Assembly (NCBI GenBank): GCA_947178165.1
Contig: CAMWXH010000015.1
Coordinates: 1-38,380 of the forward strand
Direction of reading: 5' to 3'
From: an uncultured Porphyromonadaceae bacterium
Lineage (GTDB): Bacteria; Bacteroidota; Bacteroidia; Bacteroidales; Muribaculaceae
Length of the DNA: 38,380 nt
In this document: positions 9,049 to 16,486 of the stretch, piece by piece
Layout of the letters: each line of letters starts with the position of its first letter
Numbering within the stretch: the first letter of the stretch is position 1
Translations under genes and position numbers: made by a program
Notes under the pieces: model-generated
Told to the model about the DNA's origin: nothing
Seen by the model: the letters and a program-made list of their open reading frames with translations, nothing else
Databases searched by the model: none

Positions 9049-9076
9049 TCCTTTCCTTTGCAAAAAAAGGAAAGGA
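9049..9076 (+). promoter_or_regulatory. Perfect hairpin directly before the RecA-like ATPase start codon
   Basis: An 11-bp perfect inverted repeat (9049-9059 with 9066-9076, loop of six bases GCAAAA) ends four bases before the ATG at 9081. The downstream arm is AAAGGAAAGGA, a purine-rich tract that would include any ribosome-binding site. In RNA the hairpin would hide the initiation region, suggesting translational control. A terminator reading is less natural because it abuts the start codon and lacks a T-run after it. Confidence 0.55.
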
Positions 9077-9080
9077 AAAT

Positions 9081-10406
9081 ATGGAACTTAAGAATATCAC
9101 TTTTACTGATCCCTACGGAAATATTACCTTATGCAACGCTACACGCTATTTCTCCGAACTGATACGAAACCGTTCTTACAATTTTCAGCCTCATACCGCT
9201 TGGAAAATAATCATTAGAAATGAAATTATTTTTCCTCTCGATAATTCGGGCAAAATAATAGAAGAAGCCGGCCGACCATTAAAAGATATTCTTCGGCTCG
9301 CTAACATAATTCAACAATTCCTCTGGGGATACCCCAACATTAAAAGTAAGGATATTAATTGGAACAAGATTATTTATGATAGCGAGAAAAAGCTTAGGGA
9401 GATTAAAACCGCTGAAGTTATAGAAAGAGGAAGCAACTCTTTCTATGAAATGTCTTATGCCACCTCAAATCTCTCAGCAAAAAAACTACATATACTTCAG
9501 CCATCCGCTTCTTTTCCAGCATCCTCCATCCAAGACTCCAAGAATCTTTGGATGAATATGTGGAAAGAGCAGGAATTATGCTGTCTCTTTGCTGATTCAA
9601 ACCTCGGCAAAAGCACACTTTCCGTTCAAATCGCATGCGAGATTGCCAAGTCTCAAAAGGTTCTTTATTGCGACTACGAGATGTCCGATCAAGTTTTCTT
9701 CTCTCGATATCGAAATCATGGTGACGTTCCATTCCAGTTCCCATCTAATTTCTTTAGATCAAAACCTCTCCCCGAAGTTTTCCTCTCTGCCAATCCTGAA
9801 ACAGCCATACTGAAAGATTTGGAGGAAGTAATTAAAGAAAACGATTTTAAGGTAATTATTATTGATAACATCTCCTTTCTCGGCAAAGATTGTTACCGAC
9901 CGCGAAACCTTTCAGCTCTCATATATCGCCTTAAAATTATTCAGCAAAAATATCAAGCAAGTTTCCTTATTATTGCCCATTCTGTTAAAAGAAATAGCAA
10001 GGAACCCATTTCTCAAAATGACCTGATGGGATCCAAAAGACTTTTCAATTTCATTGACAGTTGTTTTGCTATCGGCAAGGCCATTAAACCTACCGGGCAT
10101 CAATATATAAAACAGCTCAAATCTCGTTCGGGCCATATTGAATATGGTGAAAATAATGTAATCCTTATGGAAAGGGTTTCAACAGACGGTTGGTTGCATT
10201 TCAAAATAAAGGATTTTATACCTGAAAAAGATTGTCTTAATCCCATATTTAGCCACTCCTCTTCCAATCTTGAAGAGGAAGTAAAGAGACTATGCAACGA
10301 AGGGCTCTCCCAACGTAAAATCGCCTCCCGTCTTGATCTGTCTCTCTCAAAAGTAAACAGAATTTTAAACAATTTCAATTCTAAAACAGTGAAACAACCC
10401 ACTTAA
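9081..10406 (+). CDS. RecA/RepA-like AAA ATPase (AAA_25 type) with C-terminal helix-turn-helix
   Basis: This 441-aa protein has a ~150-residue N-terminal region of unknown fold and then a RecA-like core. The P-loop is ADSNLGKST (171-179; first glycine replaced by alanine). YCDYEMSD (196-203) is the hexameric-helicase-type strand with the acidic residues. Walker B is VIIIDN (258-263), and sensor histidine H300 lies in LLIIAHS-like context. A MGSKR segment at 316-320 follows. Residues ~405-430 (GLSQRKIASRLDLSLSKVNRI) form a resolvase-type helix-turn-helix. The ATPase resembles plasmid RepA and DnaB/KaiC relatives, so roles in replication of a mobile element or in DNA-bound regulation are possible. 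Its start is behind a hairpin. It has no sugar-related role evident despite its position. Confidence 0.75.
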   Translation: MELKNITFTDPYGNITLCNATRYFSELIRNRSYNFQPHTAWKIIIRNEIIFPLDNSGKIIEEAGRPLKDILRLANIIQQFLWGYPNIKSKDINWNKIIYDSEKKLREIKTAEVIERGSNSFYEMSYATSNLSAKKLHILQPSASFPASSIQDSKNLWMNMWKEQELCCLFADSNLGKSTLSVQIACEIAKSQKVLYCDYEMSDQVFFSRYRNHGDVPFQFPSNFFRSKPLPEVFLSANPETAILKDLEEVIKENDFKVIIIDNISFLGKDCYRPRNLSALIYRLKIIQQKYQASFLIIAHSVKRNSKEPISQNDLMGSKRLFNFIDSCFAIGKAIKPTGHQYIKQLKSRSGHIEYGENNVILMERVSTDGWLHFKIKDFIPEKDCLNPIFSHSSSNLEEEVKRLCNEGLSQRKIASRLDLSLSKVNRILNNFNSKTVKQPT

Positions 10407-10428
10407 TACAATACTAATCAAATAGTTT

Positions 10429-10459
10429 AGTGTTTCACTCTGAAACAAAATGAAACACT
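10429..10459. repeat. TGAAAC repeat cluster, possible operator
   Basis: AGTGTTTCA at 10429-10437 is the exact inverse of TGAAACACT at 10451-10459, and a further TGAAACA lies at 10441-10447. The two direct copies are 10 bp apart, about one DNA turn. Another TGAAAC occurs at 10390-10395 inside the end of the upstream ATPase gene. The arrangement could bind a dimeric regulator between the ATPase gene and the resumption of the sugar operon. No TAnnTTTG promoter is seen beside it. Confidence 0.4.
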
Positions 10460-10481
10460 TTCTCCTCTCCGTCCATCGCAA

Positions 10482-10497
10482 AGCGAGCTTGCTCGCT
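10482..10497. repeat. Short perfect hairpin AGCGAGC-TT-GCTCGCT
   Basis: Two 7-base arms separated by TT form a compact GC-rich hairpin in otherwise AT-rich intergenic DNA, 74 bp before the epimerase start. There is no T-run after it, so termination is unlikely. It may be a transcript-processing or protein-binding site. Confidence 0.4.
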
Positions 10498-10570
10498 CAA
10501 CATATCCACTGTTTATGCCCAAGATGTGTCCCTCTCCTTCACTGTAACCATTTTATTCTATTTACAATTT

Positions 10571-11527
10571 ATGAAAATCCTTATAACCGGAATCCATGGT
10601 TTCGTGGGTTCCAATCTTGTCAATGCCCTTAAAGATGATCACCAGATTTATGGGCTGGATATTATCGCTCCGGAAAAGGAGGGGGTGATAAAAACATTCC
10701 CTTGGGAGGATTTAGAAAATAATAAGATTCCTGAGGTTGACGCAATCATCCATCTTGCCGGTAAAGCCCACGATACAAAGAATAAATCTGCCGCTGACAT
10801 ATATTTCAAAGTCAACACCGACCTTACCAAGAGAATCTTTGATTATTTCACCAATAAGCCGGATATTAAAAAGTTTATCTTTTTCAGTTCTGTTAAAGCG
10901 GCCGTGGATAAGGTGCCGGGAGATATCCTGACCGAGGATGTAGCCCCCTCCCCTGTCGGCCCCTATGGGGAAAGCAAAGTCAAGGCAGAAGAATATATCC
11001 TCGGGAATATGAAAGCAAAACCGGAAGCATATTCAAATCGCGATGCGATTATACTCCGTCCTTGCATGATTCACGGACCCGGGAATAAAGGGAATCTCAA
11101 CCTCCTCTACGGTTTTGTCAAGAAAGGTCTCCCCTGGCCATTGGGTGCTTTTGAGAATAAGCGTTCTTTTACGTCAATCGGCAACCTCACTTTCATCATT
11201 TCAGAACTTCTCGGGAAAAGAGTAGAGAGCGGGATTTACAATATGGCCGACGATCAAGCCCTATCCACCAATCAGCTGATCGACACAATGTGTAAGGCCA
11301 TGGGAAAGAGGGCGCATATCTGGAAGATTAGCCGAGGAATGATCAATTTTGGTGCAAAGGCAGGTGACATTCTCCATCTGCCACTCAACTCGTTCCGTCT
11401 CGACAAGCTTACTGAAAACTATGTTGTCTCAAATGCCAAACTGAAGAAAGCGCTCGAAATTGAGACAATGCCCATTGAAGCCACTGATGGACTCACCTCG
11501 ACCATAAAAAGCTTCTCTGTTCATTAA
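10571..11527 (+). CDS. NAD-dependent epimerase/4-ketoreductase, WbpV-like
   Basis: This 318-aa extended short-chain dehydrogenase acts on a UDP-sugar. It shows the NAD motif GIHGFVG (7-13), an acidic residue at the end of the second strand (GLD, 28-30), IHLAGKAHD (60-68), FFSSVKA (104-110) and the catalytic YGESK (132-136). The short form, KAHD motif and SVKA in place of SSVYG fit the subgroup that makes UDP-QuiNAc or UDP-FucNAc by reducing a 4-keto sugar. It is followed by a WecA/WbpL-type transferase, the same pairing as wbpV-wbpL in Pseudomonas O-antigen loci. The frame extends upstream to 10526, but the ATG at 10571 starts right at the first beta strand and is chosen. The specificity is inferred. 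Confidence 0.85.
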   Translation: MKILITGIHGFVGSNLVNALKDDHQIYGLDIIAPEKEGVIKTFPWEDLENNKIPEVDAIIHLAGKAHDTKNKSAADIYFKVNTDLTKRIFDYFTNKPDIKKFIFFSSVKAAVDKVPGDILTEDVAPSPVGPYGESKVKAEEYILGNMKAKPEAYSNRDAIILRPCMIHGPGNKGNLNLLYGFVKKGLPWPLGAFENKRSFTSIGNLTFIISELLGKRVESGIYNMADDQALSTNQLIDTMCKAMGKRAHIWKISRGMINFGAKAGDILHLPLNSFRLDKLTENYVVSNAKLKKALEIETMPIEATDGLTSTIKSFSVH

Positions 11528-11612
11528 AGGCTTCCCCGCATTCTTAGTTATTATAGTTCCACAAGGCAAACATCAGGCTTCATCGCGCTGATTCTATTAT
11601 ACCTTTTCCCCA

Positions 11613-12596
11613 ATGACTTTACTGATAATCTTTCTTTTGCTGATCCTGATGGAATTGGCATATTTCCGCATTGCCGACCGGCTTAACATAATCGACAAAC
11701 CAAATCAACGCTCATCACATTCCTCTGTCACACTGCGTGGCGGAGGAATTATTTTTTTATTCGGGGCCTGGCTCTTCTGGCTATTCTTTGGTTTCCAATA
11801 TTCCTGGTTCATGGCAGGCCTCACCATTATCGGAGCTGTCAGTTTTGCTGATGATGTCCGCTCCTTGCCCGACAGCTGGCGCTTGGTGGCACAATTCATC
11901 GCAATGTTCCTGATGTTCCGGCAATTCGGCATACTGAATCTTCACGACTGGTGGATAGTGATTGTTGCCCTGGTGGTATGCGTTGGCATCATAAACGCCT
12001 ATAATTTCATGGACGGAATCAACGGAATCACCGGCGGATACTCCATCGCTGTAATTATTCCGTTGATTTATCTCAACGGAGAATATGATTTCATTTCAAT
12101 GGATTTCCTTATAGTCGCAGGATTAAGCCTGTTAGTGTTCTGCTTCTTCAACTTCCGTGCAAAGGCGAAATGTTTTGCCGGAGATGTCGGCTCAATTTCA
12201 ATGGCATTTATAGTGCTTTTTGCCTTAGGGAAGCTCATTCTTGCCACAGGCGATTTTGCATATATCGTTTTCCTCGCCATATATGGGGCTGACACAGTGC
12301 TAACAATCTGCCACCGCATTCAGCTTCACGAAAGCTTAGGACAGGCACACCGCAAGCATGCATTCCAGATTATGGCAAACGAATTAGGAATACCACATGT
12401 CACGGTCTCCTCTTTTTATATGGCCCTGCAGCTTCTGATTTCAGCCGGAATAATTTGGCTGCCAATCAATCACTATCTCTACTTAGGGATCGTGATAGTC
12501 CTGCTCGCCTGCGCCTATCTCCTCTTCATGAAGAAATATTATCATCTCCATGAAGAATATCTCTCCAGAATAAACTCCCCCAGAGAGAAAAATTAA
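11613..12596 (+). CDS. WecA/WbpL-like UDP-sugar:undecaprenyl-phosphate sugar-1-phosphate transferase
   Basis: This 327-aa polytopic membrane enzyme starts glycan assembly by moving a HexNAc-1-phosphate onto undecaprenyl phosphate on the inner face of the cytoplasmic membrane. About ten hydrophobic segments are visible. Family motifs are the cytoplasmic DD pair (80-81, in SFADDVRSLP), NAYNFMDGINGI (128-139), the catalytic-loop CFAGDVGS (187-194) and the substrate-loop HRKHAFQ (246-252). These match the MraY/WecA superfamily, and the HRKHAFQ form is typical of WbpL-like enzymes in O-antigen loci. It follows the epimerase/reductase by 85 bp. It is the only initiating transferase in the window, so it probably primes the polymer built by the genes at 1-6398. 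Confidence 0.93.
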   Translation: MTLLIIFLLLILMELAYFRIADRLNIIDKPNQRSSHSSVTLRGGGIIFLFGAWLFWLFFGFQYSWFMAGLTIIGAVSFADDVRSLPDSWRLVAQFIAMFLMFRQFGILNLHDWWIVIVALVVCVGIINAYNFMDGINGITGGYSIAVIIPLIYLNGEYDFISMDFLIVAGLSLLVFCFFNFRAKAKCFAGDVGSISMAFIVLFALGKLILATGDFAYIVFLAIYGADTVLTICHRIQLHESLGQAHRKHAFQIMANELGIPHVTVSSFYMALQLLISAGIIWLPINHYLYLGIVIVLLACAYLLFMKKYYHLHEEYLSRINSPREKN

Positions 12597-12627
12597 GAAA
12601 AACTCCTCCGGTAAGAAAAAAGTTAAT

Positions 12628-12690
12628 TATCGCGAAGCCGTTTCCGCCGTGGCTTTGCCACGCACCAGCTATCGCGAAGCCGTTTCCGCC
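12628..12690. repeat. Pair of 21-bp direct repeats in intergenic DNA
   Basis: The same 21-bp segment (core CGCGAAGCCGTTTCCGCC) occurs at 12628-12648 and 12670-12690, a 42-bp period. Between them lies a small inverted repeat GTGGC-TTT-GCCAC (12649-12661). The second copy is followed by a diverged version of that spacer. The block separates the initiating transferase from the cupin gene and is much more GC-rich than its flanks. It looks like a dispersed intergenic repeat or a decayed pair of hairpins. Confidence 0.6.
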
Positions 12691-12722
12691 TGGGCCTTGC
12701 CCCATAAAAATTTCAAACAGAT

Positions 12723-13112
12723 ATGCTCATAAATTCCCATCTTATTGATAAAATAGAGCTTGAGGCTGCCGAAAGCCCTCGTCTCCGTATGAATTATAAT
12801 TTCCACGAAAGCCTCGACTCAAAGGCACAGCGTCTCATAAATCTCCTCTTGCCCGGTACAGCCATCCCAATCCATCGTCACCGCCATACCGCCGAAACCT
12901 ATATCCTGCTCCGTGGCAAGATGGTCGTCTCCTTTTATAACGACATGGGCGCTCAGACCGCTCGTTTCTTGCTCGATCCTCTCATCGGAAATTACGGAGT
13001 GCAAATTCCGAAGGGACAATGGCACGGAATAGAGGTGATTGAACCCTCCGCAATATTTGAAGTCAAGGATGGCCCTTACGCCCCCCTCCAGCCCGAAGAC
13101 ATGATGGATTAA
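12723..13112 (+). CDS. wbuC: WbuC-family cupin metalloprotein
   Basis: This 129-aa single-domain cupin belongs to a family found at the ends of O-antigen and capsule loci. The substrate is unknown in the family. Metal ligands are visible as HRHRH-x2-E (51-58, in a PIHRHRHTAETY block) and a later histidine in KGQWHGIEV (H101). The central segment ILLRGKMVVSFYND is the cupin strand pair. Length is near the family norm (~130-160). It comes last among the sugar genes and is followed by a terminator-like hairpin, which marks the end of the polysaccharide locus. A role in sugar-nucleotide modification is inferred from context only. Confidence 0.85.
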   Translation: MLINSHLIDKIELEAAESPRLRMNYNFHESLDSKAQRLINLLLPGTAIPIHRHRHTAETYILLRGKMVVSFYNDMGAQTARFLLDPLIGNYGVQIPKGQWHGIEVIEPSAIFEVKDGPYAPLQPEDMMD

Positions 13113-13180
13113 CAGCTTACATCTGGCAGAAAACTGAAATCTCCCCTTCAATGGCCGGAGCCGCCACCGCCTTAACAACA

Positions 13181-13220
13181 GGAGAACCGGAGTAACCTAA
13201 CTCCCGTTCTCCTATTTTTT
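13181..13220 (+). terminator. Rho-independent terminator after wbuC
   Basis: Arms 13181-13192 (GGAGAACCGGAG) and 13201-13212 (CTCCCGTTCTCC) pair over 12 positions with one mismatch and an 8-base loop. They are followed by TATTTTTTT. It closes the polysaccharide locus. Confidence 0.8.
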
Positions 13221-13265
13221 TCATTTTTCAGTTAAAATACCTTAAATTTTAATTTCCTTCCAACT

Positions 13266-13300
13266 TTTGCTCACTATTTCACAAAGAAATGCTAATTTTG
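13266..13300 (+). promoter_or_regulatory. Probable promoter of the envelope-biogenesis operon
   Basis: TAATTTTG at 13293-13300 matches the -7 consensus exactly. The nearest upstream TTTG (13266-13269) is 23 bp away, longer than the 20 bp seen at the best promoters here, so the -33 match is weak. Transcription would begin near 13307, leaving a ~79-nt leader before the ATG at 13386. Confidence 0.5.
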
Positions 13301-13316
13301 CAAGTTGAATAACATT

Positions 13317-13369
13317 ATCCGCCCATACGGCGCGACCGGAAAAGGTTTCTCTCCCCGAATGGAGCGGAT
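13317..13369 (+). other. Possibly structured 5-prime leader
   Basis: An outer ATCCG/CGGAT pairing (13317-13321 with 13365-13369) encloses two small hairpins: CGG/CCG (13328-13330 with 13336-13338) and CTCC/GGAG (13351-13354 with 13361-13364). The helices are short and no known riboswitch consensus is recognised. It may be no more than chance pairing. Confidence 0.25.
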
Positions 13370-13385
13370 GTAATGAACTTATTGA

Positions 13386-14921
13386 ATGAACGTAAAGGTG
13401 AACAAACCATCTCTTTTGAAACTCCTCCCCATGGCTTTGCTGTCAGCAGTAATAGCAATGGGAATTGCATCGTGCAACAAGAAAGACGACGAACCCGCCG
13501 ATGAAAAGGAGACCATAGTCTATCTTCCTAATGTAGCCGTAACATCTTTCAAGCTCAAAGCCAATAACAGCGTGATGGCTCATCTGGATTCCGTGTTCTT
13601 CACAATCGACCTTGAGCATGGAGTTATCTATAACGCCGACTCTCTTCCCAAGGGTACGGCAATCAATAAACTCGTCACCAATATCTCCTATTCCTCTGCC
13701 ATAACATCTGCTTCAATCATAATGAAAGGGGGCACCACACGTAACGATACCGTCGATTACATCAAGAATCCGGGCGATTCAATCGACTTTACTGGCAACG
13801 TGAGCCTTGTGATAGCAACCGCCCAGGAAGAGATGAAGAAAACCTACACGCTGAAAGTCAACGTTCATCAACAGGATCCCGACTCCTTGGTTTGGAATGA
13901 GATGGCACTGGCCCAACTCCCATCAAGGCTTGCAGCTCCCCGTAATCAGAAAACCGTTGATAAAGACGGGAAAGCCTTTTCCATTATAGAGGAAAACGAT
14001 GGCTCGATTACCATATCCACTTCCGACGACCTCTATAATAACGTATGGACAAAAACGCCTGTCACTCTCCCCTTCCAGCCTGACATACGCTCCTTAGCAT
14101 CATCCTCAACATCGCTCTATATTCTTGATAATGCAGGCATCCTTTACACCTCTGCCGACGGTTTATCGTGGGATTCCACAGGAGAAACGTGGAATAAGAT
14201 CATTGGCGGCTATGGAGATACGGTGATCGGATTAAAGACAACTTCCTCCGGCCTCGTCTATGCGCAATATCCGCTAAAGAATATTGAAGAAAAGGCAGTG
14301 GCCGAGGGATTCCCCGTTTCGGGACATTCCAATTTCGTGGTTCATTCCAATAAATGGACCTCCTCACCGGTTGGCTTCTTCTGCGGAGGAGAGAGAGCAG
14401 ATGGCACCCTTTCCGATGCAATCTGGGCATTCGACGGCTCCAATTGGATCCTTCTGTCAGAAGGATGTTTCCCGGCAGTAAAGGAGGCTTCCATCATCCC
14501 ATATTATGCTTTCCGCAAAACAAGCTCTTCAGCGTTAATCAAATCGGAGCTTGAGGTATGGATGATATTAGGAGGTGAGACTTCCGACGGTTCCTTTAAC
14601 CGCACGTTATACATATCATACGATAATGGCGTGAACTGGCGTAAGGGCGACACCATGCTGCAGCTTCCTGAAATCATTCCCGCAATGACAGGATTTGACA
14701 ATATAGTGTGCTGCACCACTGAAAAGACTTCACTCTCCAATGCATGGAAAGTGATGCGAAGCGACAAACCGGCAAAAGTGAAATGGAGCGTGGACGGTGA
14801 TATCCTTTCATGGGAATGTCCCTACATTTACCTTATCGGAGGGTTCGGGCCCGACCATAGCCTTTACGACACTATATGGCGCGGCGCTTTGAACCGTCTT
14901 AAATCCGCTCCGATAATCTGA
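13386..14921 (+). CDS. DUF6242-type lipoprotein, probable beta-propeller
   Basis: This 511-aa exported protein has a basic N-terminus, a hydrophobic stretch and a lipobox ending at Cys30 (GIASC), so it should be lipid-anchored. The residues after the cysteine (NKKDDEPADE) are acidic, as in Bacteroidota lipoproteins exported to the surface. Residues ~45-165 form a beta-rich N-terminal domain. The remainder shows repeated aromatic-glycine segments (e.g. SADGLSWDST, SYDNGVNWRKGD) like Kelch/BNR propeller blades. The arrangement matches Bacteroidales proteins annotated DUF6242, whose function is unknown. It is the first gene after a promoter and lies 42 bp before the DUF6089 gene, so it may be co-transcribed with uppS and bamA. 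Confidence 0.78.
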   Translation: MNVKVNKPSLLKLLPMALLSAVIAMGIASCNKKDDEPADEKETIVYLPNVAVTSFKLKANNSVMAHLDSVFFTIDLEHGVIYNADSLPKGTAINKLVTNISYSSAITSASIIMKGGTTRNDTVDYIKNPGDSIDFTGNVSLVIATAQEEMKKTYTLKVNVHQQDPDSLVWNEMALAQLPSRLAAPRNQKTVDKDGKAFSIIEENDGSITISTSDDLYNNVWTKTPVTLPFQPDIRSLASSSTSLYILDNAGILYTSADGLSWDSTGETWNKIIGGYGDTVIGLKTTSSGLVYAQYPLKNIEEKAVAEGFPVSGHSNFVVHSNKWTSSPVGFFCGGERADGTLSDAIWAFDGSNWILLSEGCFPAVKEASIIPYYAFRKTSSSALIKSELEVWMILGGETSDGSFNRTLYISYDNGVNWRKGDTMLQLPEIIPAMTGFDNIVCCTTEKTSLSNAWKVMRSDKPAKVKWSVDGDILSWECPYIYLIGGFGPDHSLYDTIWRGALNRLKSAPII

Positions 14922-14963
14922 CGGCAACCTTAAGGTTACATTAACCATTTAGACCCCTCGGAA

Positions 14964-15650
14964 TTGATAAAAGAAATTAAAATAATCATGGCATTGCTTC
15001 TTGCGGTTTTGTCGGTCTCATCCGGCAAAGCGCAGGAAGACTATCGTTTTGACATAGGAGGAGGCATAGGCATGACCGGATATCTCGGCGACGCCAACAC
15101 CGCAAACCTATGGAGCCGGCCCGGATTTGATGCCGAATTGCTATTCCGCTATCTTCCCGGGCCTCGATGGGGGATAAAGACAAATTTCTATGTGGGCTCA
15201 CTCGGTGGAGATTCCGCAAAGATGACAAATGTGTTTCCCGATGGCAACACCTTTAAATTTTCCACCACTTTCTTTGAATTAGGGGAGCTTGTGGAATTTA
15301 ATTTCTTCAACTACGGAATAGGCGAAACCTACCGTAACCTGAAAAGGATTACCCCCTATATCGCGGCCGGCCTCGGCGTTACAGCTTGGTCGGTCGGAGG
15401 GAAATTCGGAGCGGCTCTGAATATCCCTTTAGGTGTGGGAGTGAAATATAAGCTTTCCGAGAGGTGGAACCTCGGATTCGAGTTTCTGATGAAAAAAACT
15501 TTTTCCGACAAACTCGATGGCCAGGATCTTGACGATCCTCTTGGAATAAAAAGCTCTTTTATGAAAAACACCGACTGGTATTCCACCTTGTCGGTGACCA
15601 TCAGCTATGAGTTCAGCAAACGCTGTGCCGTATGCAACTATAAGGACTGA
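14964..15650 (+). CDS. DUF6089 outer-membrane beta-barrel protein
   Basis: This 228-aa exported protein has a signal peptide ending KAQ-ED. Its body is dominated by amphipathic strands (FDIGGGIGMTGYLGD, YIAAGLGVTAWSVGG, WNLGFEFLMKKTFSDKLDG), typical of the DUF6089 family of small outer-membrane barrels. These are commonly encoded next to uppS/bamA in Bacteroidales. The function is unknown; an envelope role is inferred. The frame starts at a TTG (14964), which gives the expected lysines before the hydrophobic core. The first ATG, at 14988, would remove all positive charge from the signal peptide, so the TTG is preferred. A 12-bp palindrome AACCTTAAGGTT (14926-14937) lies between it and the previous gene. 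Confidence 0.85.
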   Translation: MIKEIKIIMALLLAVLSVSSGKAQEDYRFDIGGGIGMTGYLGDANTANLWSRPGFDAELLFRYLPGPRWGIKTNFYVGSLGGDSAKMTNVFPDGNTFKFSTTFFELGELVEFNFFNYGIGETYRNLKRITPYIAAGLGVTAWSVGGKFGAALNIPLGVGVKYKLSERWNLGFEFLMKKTFSDKLDGQDLDDPLGIKSSFMKNTDWYSTLSVTISYEFSKRCAVCNYKD

Positions 15651-15653
15651 CCG

Positions 15654-16457
15654 ATGAACGATAAGAATAATAAGATCGATCTTCTCGATATGACCCGGCT
15701 CCCGGAGCATGTTGCCATCATCATGGATGGCAATGGCCGTTGGGCGCGCCGGCGCGCCATGATGCGCAGCGAAGGCCATGCGGAGGGTGTGAACAGTGTG
15801 AACCGCATCACACGTTTATCCTCCGACCTCGGCATAAAATATCTCACCTTATATGCCTTCTCCACTGAAAACTGGAAACGCCCCCAGACTGAAGTGGATG
15901 CCCTAATGCATCTCATCGGCTGGACCATTCGCAAGGAGACCCCGGATCTTGTGAAAAATAATGTCAAGATTCATCTCCTTGGTGAGATTGACCGTCTCCC
16001 GGAAAGCGTGCGTGCCGACCTCGAAGCCGGACGCCACGCCACTGCCGGCTGCACGGGCCTTAACCTGATGATATGCCTGAGCTATTCCTCTCGCTGGGAG
16101 CTGACAAACGCCGCCCGAAAAATTGCAGAGAAAGTGAAAAACAGTGAACTCGCTCCTTCCCAAATCACGGAAGAGACAATTGCTTCCGAACTTTCCACAT
16201 CAGGCATACCCGATCCTGATCTCCTTATACGCACAGGAGGAGAACACCGCATAAGCAATTTCCTCCTTTGGCAATGCGCATACTCGGAACTCTATTTCAC
16301 CCCGGTGCTTTGGCCTGATTTCGATAATGAAGCCTTCATCGACGCTCTGATCGATTTCCAGAACCGCGAACGGCGTTTCGGCATGACATCAGATCAAGTC
16401 TCGGTCGGCGATAAGACAGAACCAACAGACATCGATTCCACTCTCGCCCAAATATAA
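15654..16457 (+). CDS. uppS: Isoprenyl transferase (undecaprenyl diphosphate synthase)
   Basis: This 267-aa cytoplasmic/peripheral-membrane enzyme condenses farnesyl diphosphate with isopentenyl units in cis to form undecaprenyl diphosphate, the carrier for peptidoglycan and for the nearby polysaccharide locus. Signatures are HVAIIMDGNGRWARRR (19-34) with catalytic Asp25, the GHAEG loop (41-45), LYAFSTENWKRP, and the C-terminal RTGGEHRISNFLLWQ with SELYF. Length is a little above the usual ~245-250 because of a polar C-terminal tail rich in threonine and aspartate. It starts three bases after the DUF6089 stop and ends 29 bp before bamA, so it is in that operon. Confidence 0.97.
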   Translation: MNDKNNKIDLLDMTRLPEHVAIIMDGNGRWARRRAMMRSEGHAEGVNSVNRITRLSSDLGIKYLTLYAFSTENWKRPQTEVDALMHLIGWTIRKETPDLVKNNVKIHLLGEIDRLPESVRADLEAGRHATAGCTGLNLMICLSYSSRWELTNAARKIAEKVKNSELAPSQITEETIASELSTSGIPDPDLLIRTGGEHRISNFLLWQCAYSELYFTPVLWPDFDNEAFIDALIDFQNRERRFGMTSDQVSVGDKTEPTDIDSTLAQI

Positions 16458-16486
16458 CTAAATTAGAAAAACGCCTTTAACAGGAT

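Noticed and set aside
9081-10406. Plasmid replication initiator marking a replication origin
   Set aside because: RepA-like ATPase features alone do not show an origin. No iterons or AT-rich origin with DnaA boxes were found beside it.
10450-10632. 60-codon frame before the epimerase/reductase
   Set aside because: It overlaps a real gene in another frame, includes the hairpin at 10482-10497 and shows no protein-like pattern.
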